From CAWEPK01 sp049521495 (GTDB taxonomy: Bacteria > Desulfobacterota > Syntrophorhabdia > Syntrophorhabdales > WCHB1-27), in assembly GCA_049521495.1 (NCBI GenBank), contig JBEKOT010000016.1, forward strand, positions 1 through 27,631: DNA of 27,631 nucleotides, given 5' to 3'. This document shows positions 7,335 through 14,470 of this stretch, piece by piece; positions within the stretch are counted from its first letter, which is position 1, and each line of letters opens with the position of its first letter. The notes under the pieces are model-generated. The model was given only the letters and a program-made list of their open reading frames with translations, searched no databases and was not told the DNA's origin. The position numbers and the translations under genes are program-made.

Positions 7335-7982
7335 TTGAACGTCATAAAGAAATACCTCTTGCACGAGCTCAAGCTGAAAGTCCTCGCCCTTGCCCTTGCC
7401 CTCATACTCTGGTTTTCCATGACCTACATGGGGGAATCGAAGATGGGTTTCTTGGTGCCCCTCTCTTTTTACAACGTCTCCACGGGCATGGTCATGAGAG
7501 AAACGGATACGAAGAACGTCGTGGTCACGGTGAACGGGCCTCTTTCGGTCCTAAAGAACATGAAGGCAGAGGATATAAGGGTGCCCCTCAACCTTTCCAG
7601 ATTAAGGGAGGGCCGGCACATCTTTAATATAGGCAAGGGGGACGTTATCGTTCCACCGGGCGTGAAGGTGGAGGACGCGAAGCCCGACTATGTGGTCGTA
7701 GAATTGGACAAGATTGTGGAAAAACACTTGCGCGTTGTAGTAAGATTGGATATGAAATGGCGGGGTATCTACGAGGTCGCCTCCTGGTACCCGACATACG
7801 TTGACGCGGAAGGCCCGAAGGAACTGCTGAAAAAGAAGGCCTTTCTGGAAACGGTCCCTGTTGACGGCAATTTCAAGCGGCCGCAGGAAATCCTGGACAT
7901 TCCTCTTGACGCAAAATCGCTGGAGGCAAGAAAGGTTGTACCCGACACGGCCAGGGTCGTTTTGAGGAGGATAGGAAGATAG
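7335..7982 (+). CDS. cdaR: YbbR-domain protein CdaR, regulator of CdaA
   Basis: The protein has one N-terminal transmembrane helix (LKVLALALALILWFSMTYM) and an extracytoplasmic part with two YbbR repeats, beginning around VPLSFYNVSTGM and VVVRLDMKWRGIYEVAS. In Firmicutes CdaR binds and modulates CdaA at the membrane. With only two YbbR repeats it is shorter than many homologues, which have three or four. I prefer the TTG at 7335 because the ribosome-binding site GGAGG at 7322-7326 is 8 bases before it but only 2 bases before the in-frame ATG at 7329. glmM, which normally follows, is absent. Confidence 0.88.
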   Translation: MNVIKKYLLHELKLKVLALALALILWFSMTYMGESKMGFLVPLSFYNVSTGMVMRETDTKNVVVTVNGPLSVLKNMKAEDIRVPLNLSRLREGRHIFNIGKGDVIVPPGVKVEDAKPDYVVVELDKIVEKHLRVVVRLDMKWRGIYEVASWYPTYVDAEGPKELLKKKAFLETVPVDGNFKRPQEILDIPLDAKSLEARKVVPDTARVVLRRIGR

Positions 7983-7999
7983 GGCTTGGGAGGGGCAGG

Positions 8000-8725
8000 A
8001 TGCAGGAGCTGATGGTCAATATCGATCACATCGCGACGCTCCGCGAGGCGCGGGGCACGTACTATCCCGATCCCGTTCATGCTGCCGGCATAGTAGAGAT
8101 GGCGGGCGCGTCCGGTATTATCGTCCATCTCCGTGAGGACCGGCGCCACATAAAAGACAGGGACGTCCGGCTTTTGAGGGAGGTCGTCCGGACGAAGCTG
8201 AATCTCGAGATGGCGGCAACGGACGAGATGGTCGGGATCGCGAGGGATGTCCTCCCCGACATGGTGACCCTCGTGCCCGAAAAGAGGCAGGAGCTGACCA
8301 CCGAGGGCGGTCTCGACGTGGCGGGCAACACCGGAAGGATCGCTGCCGTCGTGGCAGGCTTGAAGGAAAAGGGCATCGCCGTGAGCCTCTTCGTAAACGC
8401 CGACGAGACCCAGGTAAGGGCGGCGCGAGCGGTTGCGGCGGATATGATCGAGATACACACGGGACATTTCGCGGACTCCGCCCGGCGCCTCAAAGAGGCG
8501 GAGCTCGCCAGGATTATCGCCGCTGCCCGGATGGGTAAGAACGAGGGCATGGGGGTCAACGCGGGCCACGGCCTCAACTACGATAACGTGGGGGCCATAG
8601 CGGCAATCCCTGAGATCGACGAGCTCTCCATAGGGCACAGTATCGTCGCCAGGGCAGTTATGGTCGGTCTCGACAGGGCGGTAAGAGACATGATCGCCCA
8701 TATCCGAAACCGGGTTTTGCCATGA
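8000..8725 (+). CDS. pdxJ: Pyridoxine 5'-phosphate synthase
   Basis: PdxJ condenses 1-deoxyxylulose 5-phosphate with 3-amino-2-oxopropyl phosphate to give pyridoxine 5'-phosphate in the DXP-dependent vitamin B6 route. The 241-residue TIM barrel shows VNIDHIATLREARG at the start with the active-site histidine H10, IVHLREDRRHI, NLEMAAT, LVPEKRQELTTEGGL, IHTGHFAD and NAGHGLNYDNV. A strong GGAGG lies 6 bases before the ATG. The gap to cdaR is only 17 bases, and the stop codon overlaps the start of acpS in an ATGA arrangement. Confidence 0.95.
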   Translation: MQELMVNIDHIATLREARGTYYPDPVHAAGIVEMAGASGIIVHLREDRRHIKDRDVRLLREVVRTKLNLEMAATDEMVGIARDVLPDMVTLVPEKRQELTTEGGLDVAGNTGRIAAVVAGLKEKGIAVSLFVNADETQVRAARAVAADMIEIHTGHFADSARRLKEAELARIIAAARMGKNEGMGVNAGHGLNYDNVGAIAAIPEIDELSIGHSIVARAVMVGLDRAVRDMIAHIRNRVLP

Positions 8726-9060
8726 TCGGCGTCGACATAGTCGAGGTCGCGCGGATCGAGCGGGCAAGGGAGGTCTACGGCGAGCGGTTCCTGCGGAAGG
8801 TATTCACCGCCGGGGAGATCGCCCACGCCCTGGCCAGAAGGAGGTGGGCCGAATCGCTCGCCGGAAGGTTTGCGGCCAAAGAGGCCTTCATGAAGGCGTG
8901 GGGCAGCAGGCTTTCGTTCAGCGGCATAGAGGTAGTCTCCGGCAGGAGGGGCAGGCCCTTCATCCTTTTTCAGGGCAAGGTTTATGAAGAGGTCAGCATA
9001 TCGCACGAGCGGAAGTTCGCGGTCTCGGTGGTAAGGATCGGTCGGAAGAGGAGGCCATGA
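8722..9060 (+). CDS. acpS: Holo-[acyl-carrier-protein] synthase
   Basis: AcpS transfers 4'-phosphopantetheine from coenzyme A to the serine of acyl carrier protein, switching on fatty-acid synthesis. The 112-residue protein has the family pattern: GVDIVEV at the start with metal ligand D5, GRFAAKEAF with E54, and VSISHERKFAVSVV near the end. The ATG overlaps the stop of pdxJ, and its own stop overlaps the start of nnr. Translation is therefore likely coupled; the own ribosome-binding site is weak. A pdxJ-acpS-nnr order is common in Proteobacteria. Confidence 0.94.
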   Translation: MIGVDIVEVARIERAREVYGERFLRKVFTAGEIAHALARRRWAESLAGRFAAKEAFMKAWGSRLSFSGIEVVSGRRGRPFILFQGKVYEEVSISHERKFAVSVVRIGRKRRP

Positions 9061-10631
9061 TAGTTCTCTCGCCCGAAAGGATGAAGGGCTACGACGAATA
9101 CGCGATCAGGACCTGGGGCATCCCGTCCGCCGTGCTCATGGAGAACGCCGGCAGGAGCACTTACAGGCTCATGAGGCAGGCGTACCTCCGGCCCGGGCAG
9201 AGGATTGCAGTCGTCTGCGGCAGGGGCAACAACGGCGGGGACGGCTTTGTCGTCGCGAGATACGCCGCGAGCGATTCCTTCAATACGGCCGTTTTCCTCC
9301 TCGCCGGACCCGGCTCGCTTTCCGGGGACGCCCTGACCAACATGAACCTTTACCTGTCCATGGGAGGGGTTATGCACCCCGCCGGCGATGAGCCGGACGT
9401 GGCGCTGGAGGGTATAAAGGGGGCAGACGTTATCGTCGACGCCATATTCGGCACGGGTCTTTCCAAGGAGGTGGGCGGCGCGGAAGCGGCCGTCATCGAG
9501 GAGATCAACCGGTCGGGAAAACCGGTGATCGCCGTCGATATCCCTTCCGGCCTCGACGGCCTCAGGGGGGTCCCCCTCGGGTGCGCCGTCCGTGCGACCC
9601 ATACTTATACCTACGGCCACCCGAAGTTGGGGCAGCTTCTCCATCCGGGCGTCGATTACAGGGGAAGGCTGACTGTGGTAGATATCTCGCTGCCTCCCGC
9701 AGCGGAAAGGCTGATCGGCTGCGACGCGCATCTCGTGGAAGGCCCGATGCTTCGCCGGCTGTTGCGGAAACGGCCCTCCGATGCGCACAAGGGCATGTTC
9801 GGACAGGTTGCCGTAGTGGCCGGCTCGGCGGGCAAGACTGGAGCAGCCGCCATGACGGCGACGGCGGCGCTGAAGATAGGCGCCGGCCTCGTGACCCTGG
9901 CCATCCCGGCGAGTCTCAACAACATCGTAGCCTCGAAGCTCACCGAGGCGATGACGTACCCGGTTGACGACGAGGGCGCGGGCCGTTTCCCGCTGTCGTC
10001 TTACGAGGCGGTCCGGGCATTCGCGCAAAGCCGGGACGTGGTGGTTATGGGACCGGGCCTGGGCAGAGACGAGGAGACGATGGCCGTCGTCAGGGGGCTT
10101 TACGGGGACCTGGATAAAACATTCGTGATAGACGCAGACGGGATAGGCGCCTTCGAGGGCCGCCTCGACCTTCTGAGACAGGGAAAAGGTAAAGCGATCT
10201 TCACGCCCCACCCGGGCGAGTTCGGCCGCCTTATCGGGAAAAGCCCCGGGGAAGTGAACCGGGACAGGTTGAATTTGGGCCGCCAATTCGCCGTGGAGCA
10301 TGAGGTTTGTCTCGTCCTGAAAGGGACGCCAACGATTACTTTTTCGCCCGGCGGAGAGGCCTTTATCAACCCTACGGGCAATCCGGCCCTGTCCAAGGGG
10401 GGCACGGGCGACGTGCTGACAGGCTTCATCGGGGGCCTGGCGAGCCAGGGCTATCCCTTGACCGAAGCAGGGTTTTTCGGCGCCTATCTGCACGGCTACG
10501 TCGCGGACACGTGGGCTGAAGAGCATACGGATATGGACCTCCTTGCGGGGGATTTGATCTCGGGGCTCTCCGGGGCGCTTCGGGACATCAGGGATGGAGC
10601 GGATAGAGTTTATATCGAGAAGTCCCTCTGA
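9057..10631 (+). CDS. nnr: Bifunctional NAD(P)H-hydrate repair enzyme (epimerase + ADP-dependent dehydratase)
   Basis: Nnr repairs NADH or NADPH damaged by hydration. The N-terminal domain (about 1-215) is the YjeF_N epimerase, with CGRGNNGGDGFVVAR near residue 52, DAIFGTGL and DIPSGLDG. The C-terminal domain (about 230-520) is the ribokinase-like dehydratase, with GSAGKTGAAAMTATAALKIGAGL, MGPGLGRDEET, FTPHPGEFGRLIG and the ADP-site segment NPALSKGGTGDVLTGFIGG. The length of 524 is normal for the fused form. GAGGAGG lies directly before the ATG. The gene overlaps acpS by 4 bases and tsaE by 38 bases. Confidence 0.95.
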   Translation: MIVLSPERMKGYDEYAIRTWGIPSAVLMENAGRSTYRLMRQAYLRPGQRIAVVCGRGNNGGDGFVVARYAASDSFNTAVFLLAGPGSLSGDALTNMNLYLSMGGVMHPAGDEPDVALEGIKGADVIVDAIFGTGLSKEVGGAEAAVIEEINRSGKPVIAVDIPSGLDGLRGVPLGCAVRATHTYTYGHPKLGQLLHPGVDYRGRLTVVDISLPPAAERLIGCDAHLVEGPMLRRLLRKRPSDAHKGMFGQVAVVAGSAGKTGAAAMTATAALKIGAGLVTLAIPASLNNIVASKLTEAMTYPVDDEGAGRFPLSSYEAVRAFAQSRDVVVMGPGLGRDEETMAVVRGLYGDLDKTFVIDADGIGAFEGRLDLLRQGKGKAIFTPHPGEFGRLIGKSPGEVNRDRLNLGRQFAVEHEVCLVLKGTPTITFSPGGEAFINPTGNPALSKGGTGDVLTGFIGGLASQGYPLTEAGFFGAYLHGYVADTWAEEHTDMDLLAGDLISGLSGALRDIRDGADRVYIEKSL

Positions 10632-11055
10632 GACAATCGCAATCGGCGCTCATATAGGCCGTCTTGCGGAAGGGGGCGACCTCTTTCTGCTCTACGGGGA
10701 GCTTGGCGCAGGAAAGACCCAGCTCGTGAAGGGCCTCGCGAAGGGCATGGGCGTTCCGGATTGGCAGTATGTCCTGTCCCCCTCCTTCACGCTTATGAGC
10801 ACGTACGAGGGGAGGCTGGTCCTTTGTCACGTGGACCTTTACAGGCTCGAGGGACCCGACGCGGATGATTTAGGCATTGAAGATTTTCTGGAAGGCGGCG
10901 TTGTGGCTGTCGAATGGGCCGAGCGCGCCCCTTCATGGAAGGACGGGATAAAGATCACGCTGCAGGCGGTCGCGGAGGAAGAAAGAACGATCGTAATGGA
11001 GGTAGAGGATGCTCGTCGTGCACAAATATGGCGGCACGTCCGTAGGCACCCCTGA
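10594..11055 (+). CDS. tsaE: tRNA t6A biosynthesis ATPase TsaE
   Basis: TsaE is the P-loop ATPase that assists TsaB-TsaD when threonylcarbamoyl is attached to A37 of tRNAs reading ANN codons. The 153-residue protein has Walker A GELGAGKT at 35-42, then SPSFTLMSTYEG, HVDLYRLEG and VVAVEWAER, all family signatures. The protein ends about 15 residues later than needed, overlapping the start of lysC by 47 bases. No independent ribosome-binding site is clear, so coupling to nnr is likely. Sua5, which supplies the threonylcarbamoyl-adenylate, is encoded about 13 kb downstream. Confidence 0.93.
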   Translation: MERIEFISRSPSETIAIGAHIGRLAEGGDLFLLYGELGAGKTQLVKGLAKGMGVPDWQYVLSPSFTLMSTYEGRLVLCHVDLYRLEGPDADDLGIEDFLEGGVVAVEWAERAPSWKDGIKITLQAVAEEERTIVMEVEDARRAQIWRHVRRHP

Positions 11056-12241
11056 GCGGATACGGAGAGTCGCCGAAAGGGTCATCTCTTACAGGCGGAA
11101 GGGGGCGGACATGATCGTCGTCGTCTCGGCCATGTCCGGAGAAACGGACCGTCTCCTGGGGCTGGCCGGGTCGCTTGCCAGGCTTCCCGACGAGCGGGAG
11201 AGCGACGTCCTTGTCTCCACCGGCGAACAGGTCACCTCCGCGCTGCTCGCGATCACTCTGAAAGATTTGGGCTGCGACGCGGTCTCGCTGCTGGCTTCGC
11301 AGATCAGGATAGTCACCGACTCGGCCCACGGGAAGGCAAGGATCGCGGAGATCGAGAAGGAGAGGATGCTGTCGGCCTTGGAAAAGGGACAGATCGTGGT
11401 GGTCCCCGGCTTCCAGGGCATAGACGGCGGCGGCAATATCACGACCCTGGGCCGGGGCGGTTCGGACACTACGGCAGTGGCAATAGCGGCGGCGCTCGGC
11501 GCCGACTTATGCGAGATTTACACGGACGTGGACGGCGTTTACACCGCGGACCCGAACATTACCGAGAAAGCGCGCCGGCTCGACCGCATCTCCTATGAGG
11601 AAATGCTTGAGATGGCGAGCCTCGGCGCCAAGGTGCTGCAGATACGGTCCGTCGAGCTTGCCAGGAAATACAATGTCCCGCTGCTGGTGAAGTCTTCCTT
11701 CATTGAAGGCAGGGGGACGCTCGTCAGCGAGGAGGTACCGACGATGGAACAGGTGGTTGTTGCGGGCATCACCTACAACAAGAACGAGGCGAAGATAACC
11801 GTGAGCGGGGTGCCGGACAGGCCCGGCGTGGCCTCGAAGATATTCACGCCCCTTGCAGACGCGAACATCGTGGTCGATATGATTGTTCAGAACGTGAGCC
11901 ACGAGGGTCACACCGACATGACCTTCACGACGGCGAAGGTCGACGCCAAAAAGGCATACAGGCTCATGGAGAAGGTGGCGTTCGAGCTGGGCGCGAAACT
12001 GGTTGCCGTCGACGAGGACATAGCGAAGATCTCCATGGTGGGCTCGGGCATGCGGTCCCACTCGGGCATCGCCACGAAGATGTTCACCATCCTCTGTGAC
12101 GAGGGGATCAATATCGAGATGATAAGTACCTCCGAGATCAAGATCTCCTGTGTCATAAAGGAGAAGTATGGCGAGCTGGCGGTCAGGGCCCTTCACGCGG
12201 GGTTCGGCCTCGACGCGGAAGAGGTCGTGGAAGAGAAGTGA
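11009..12241 (+). CDS. lysC: Aspartate kinase
   Basis: LysC phosphorylates aspartate, the first step toward lysine, methionine, threonine and the diaminopimelate of the cell wall. The 410-residue enzyme starts with HKYGGTSVG (K6 is part of the ATP site) and has GFQGIDGGGNITTLGRGGSDTTA, then EIYTDVDGVYTADPNI. Two ACT domains follow from about residue 265 (ITVSGVPDRPGVASKIF and ISMVGSGMRSHSGIATKMF), which in this class bind lysine or threonine for feedback control. GGAGG lies 6 bases before the ATG. The stop overlaps the GTG start of cimA. Confidence 0.95.
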   Translation: MLVVHKYGGTSVGTPERIRRVAERVISYRRKGADMIVVVSAMSGETDRLLGLAGSLARLPDERESDVLVSTGEQVTSALLAITLKDLGCDAVSLLASQIRIVTDSAHGKARIAEIEKERMLSALEKGQIVVVPGFQGIDGGGNITTLGRGGSDTTAVAIAAALGADLCEIYTDVDGVYTADPNITEKARRLDRISYEEMLEMASLGAKVLQIRSVELARKYNVPLLVKSSFIEGRGTLVSEEVPTMEQVVVAGITYNKNEAKITVSGVPDRPGVASKIFTPLADANIVVDMIVQNVSHEGHTDMTFTTAKVDAKKAYRLMEKVAFELGAKLVAVDEDIAKISMVGSGMRSHSGIATKMFTILCDEGINIEMISTSEIKISCVIKEKYGELAVRALHAGFGLDAEEVVEEK

Positions 12242-13812
12242 GGATAGCCTTTTACGATACCACCCTGCGGGACGGCGCGCAGTCCGAGGACATCGCCTTC
12301 TCGGTGAACGACAAGCTCAGGATTACCGAGAAGCTCGATGACTTCGGCATGGACTTCATAGAGGGCGGCTGGCCCGGGTCCAATCCGAAGGACATCCAGT
12401 ATTTCGAAGAAGTAAGGAAGGTCCGCCTCGACCATGCCCGGATCGTAGCCTTCTCCAGCACCCTGCGGCCGGACGACCTTGCCCGGCCCGAGGCCGACGA
12501 GGTCATGCGCTCCCTGCTCGCTGCCGAGACCGAGTACGTTACAATCGTAGGCAAGAGCTGGGACCTCCATGTGAGGGACGCCCTGAAAGTAAGCCTCGAG
12601 ACGAACCTGAAGATGATCGAGAGGACCATAAGCTACCTGAAGGAGCGGGGCAGAAACGTTTTCTTCGACGCCGAGCACTTTTTCGACGGCTACAAGGGGA
12701 ACAGGCCCTACGCGTTGAAGGTAATAAGGGCCGCAGCCAACGCCGGGGCGGACCTTGTCGTTCTTTGCGACACGAACGGCGGCTGCATGCCCTTCGAGAT
12801 AGGCGGCATCCTAGAGGAGGTGCAAAAGTCCGCGCCCGCGAAGCTCGGCATCCACTGCCACAACGACACGGAGACCGCCGTTGCCAATACGCTGATGGCA
12901 GTGAGGGCCGGATGCGTCCAGGTCCAGGGCACGACGAACGGCCACGGCGAGCGCTGCGGCAACGCGAACCTCTGTTCGATCATACCCAACCTCGTCCTGA
13001 AGATGGGCTGCGAGGGCCTCGATCGCAAGAAGCTGGCCGCCTTGCGGGAGCTCTCCATCTTCGTCGATGAGGTAGCCAACCTGATACCGGATAAGCACCG
13101 CCCTTACGTGGGAGACGCGGCCTTTGCCCACAAGGGGGGCATACACGTGAGCGCCATCAGGAAAAACCCCGTTACCTACGAGCACATCGACCCTTCGCTG
13201 GTGGGCAACAGCCAGCGGGTCCTCGTTTCCGATCTGTCTGGGGAGAGCAGCATCCTTGCGAAGGCAAGGGAGTTCGGCCTTGACATGGAGAAGGATAGGA
13301 AGGCGGCCAGGGAGGCGTTGAAGAGGATCAAAGACCTTGAGCACGGGGGCTATAAGTTCGAGGGCGCGGAGGCGTCCCTGGAGCTGCTCATGAAGAGGGC
13401 CCTGGGGACCCACAAGAGGTCTTTCGACCTCATCGGCTTCCGGGTGCTCGCGGAGAAGCATGAGAGGAGCCTCGCCCCCTCGGAGGCAACCATAATGCTG
13501 AAGGTGGGCGACAGGACCGAGCATACGGCGTCCTTCGGCAACGGGCCGGTCAACGCGCTCGACCGCGCGCTGCGGAAGGCCCTCCACAAGTTCTACCCCG
13601 TCCTGCAAACGATGACGCTCGTCGATTACAAGGTGAGGGCCCTTTCGACAAAGGAAGGGACGGGGACGTTGATAAGGGTGCTTATCGAATCGAGTGACGG
13701 GCTCCGCACCTGGGAGACGGTCGGCGTCTCCGAGAACGTCATCGAGGCGAGCTGGCAGGCCCTCGTGGACAGCATCGACTACAAACTGCTTCTGGAAGAG
13801 GAGAAAAGATGA
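12238..13812 (+). CDS. cimA: Citramalate synthase
   Basis: CimA condenses acetyl-CoA and pyruvate to citramalate, giving 2-oxobutyrate for isoleucine without threonine deaminase. The 524-residue protein has the HMGL-like barrel with YDTTLRDGAQSEDIAFS from residue 6, FIEGGWPGSNPKD (typical of CimA rather than LeuA), the metal-binding HCHNDTETAVANTL, and GHGERCGNANL. A LeuA-type allosteric domain follows from about residue 400. The start is a GTG that overlaps the lysC stop, with GGAAGAG upstream. Linkage to lysC fits a shared control of aspartate-family and branched-chain amino acids. A LeuA or homocitrate function is less likely because of the EGGWPGSNPKD segment. Confidence 0.92.
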   Translation: MRIAFYDTTLRDGAQSEDIAFSVNDKLRITEKLDDFGMDFIEGGWPGSNPKDIQYFEEVRKVRLDHARIVAFSSTLRPDDLARPEADEVMRSLLAAETEYVTIVGKSWDLHVRDALKVSLETNLKMIERTISYLKERGRNVFFDAEHFFDGYKGNRPYALKVIRAAANAGADLVVLCDTNGGCMPFEIGGILEEVQKSAPAKLGIHCHNDTETAVANTLMAVRAGCVQVQGTTNGHGERCGNANLCSIIPNLVLKMGCEGLDRKKLAALRELSIFVDEVANLIPDKHRPYVGDAAFAHKGGIHVSAIRKNPVTYEHIDPSLVGNSQRVLVSDLSGESSILAKAREFGLDMEKDRKAAREALKRIKDLEHGGYKFEGAEASLELLMKRALGTHKRSFDLIGFRVLAEKHERSLAPSEATIMLKVGDRTEHTASFGNGPVNALDRALRKALHKFYPVLQTMTLVDYKVRALSTKEGTGTLIRVLIESSDGLRTWETVGVSENVIEASWQALVDSIDYKLLLEEEKR

Positions 13813-14276
13813 AGCGCCTTCTGGATATACGGGATGCCACCAAGGAATTGAACATTCTCCGGGCCCTGGAAAGCTACGTGAGACCCTTCGAGCTTCTCGG
13901 TTCCTACAGGCTCATCGACGACGGCCACCGTCCGGAAGCTACGGTCAGCATAAGGGCGGACCACGGGCAGATGCACGAGGCGGCCACCGGCGTGGGCCCC
14001 GTCGATGCGCTGGCCAATGTGCTGAAGAAATCGCTGGTTTCCATCTTCCCCTTTATCAAGGCGGTAAAGCTCGTCGATTTCTCTTCAAGGGTCCATGATA
14101 CGAAGGCGGGGACATCTTCGGCAGTCGAGGTGTCCATTATCTTTACCGACGGGACCGAAATATGGAGCGTAGCGGCAACGTCGGAAAACATCAACATGGC
14201 CTCATTTATGGCCCTCATCGACGGGTTCGAGTATGCCATACTGCTCCACCGGTCCGGTACGGCACGAGATATATAG
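13809..14276 (+). CDS. Free-standing LeuA-type allosteric (dimer) domain protein
   Basis: The 155-residue protein has no catalytic barrel. From about residue 33 to the end it aligns with the C-terminal regulatory domain of the CimA just upstream: GPVDALANVLKKSL against GPVNALDRALRKAL, VKLVDFSSRV against MTLVDYKVRA, and ENINMASFMALIDGFEYAILL against ENVIEASWQALVDSIDYKLLL. In LeuA and CimA this domain binds the end product leucine or isoleucine. The ATG overlaps the cimA stop, with GAGGAG 6 bases upstream. It may bind an amino acid and act on CimA in trans, or be a leftover of a duplication; the first is an inference. Confidence 0.8.
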   Translation: MKRLLDIRDATKELNILRALESYVRPFELLGSYRLIDDGHRPEATVSIRADHGQMHEAATGVGPVDALANVLKKSLVSIFPFIKAVKLVDFSSRVHDTKAGTSSAVEVSIIFTDGTEIWSVAATSENINMASFMALIDGFEYAILLHRSGTARDI

Positions 14277-14366
14277 TTCTCTGTCGAGCCGTCGCACTTC
14301 CGGGCGTTTGTATCCAGGCTCGTGTTTTTCTGAAATGGAAAACCGGTGAATTGGAAGCGGAATCCT

Positions 14367-14386
14367 GCCTTTCTGCAAGGCTTTTT
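14367..14386 (+). terminator. Weak intrinsic terminator after the cimA operon
   Basis: GCCTT (14367-14371) and AAGGC (14377-14381) form a 5-bp stem with a 5-base loop, followed directly by TTTTT. It lies about 90 bases after the last operon gene and just before the dnaK promoter, which is where a terminator would be expected. The stem is short, so termination may be partial. Confidence 0.4.
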
Positions 14387-14402
14387 GCGCGATTTCCGTT
14401 TA

Positions 14403-14431
14403 TTGACAAGCTTCCGGGGGGGGATTATATT
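14403..14431 (+). promoter_or_regulatory. Sigma70-type promoter for dnaK-lon
   Basis: A perfect -35 box TTGACA (14403-14408) and a near-perfect -10 box TATATT (14426-14431) are exactly 17 bases apart; the spacer holds a run of eight G. Transcription would start near 14438, leaving about 32 bases before the dnaK ATG. I see no CIRCE inverted repeat and no sigma32 consensus, so any heat induction must use another route. Confidence 0.75.
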
Positions 14432-14470
14432 AGAGAAGTCTTTGGGAGATAAAAAACTCGGGAGGAGACC

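Noticed and set aside
5891..7420. A 509-codon minus-strand frame opposite folP, cdaA and the start of cdaR
   Set aside because: It crosses three well-supported genes on the other strand, has low-complexity charged composition and no ribosome-binding site.
8982..10526. A 514-codon minus-strand frame opposite nnr
   Set aside because: It is a composition shadow of nnr, which has complete family motifs on the plus strand.
14277..14470. CIRCE or sigma32 control site for dnaK
   Set aside because: There is no TTAGCACTC/GAGTGCTAA inverted repeat and no sigma32-type box. The visible promoter is of the sigma70 type.
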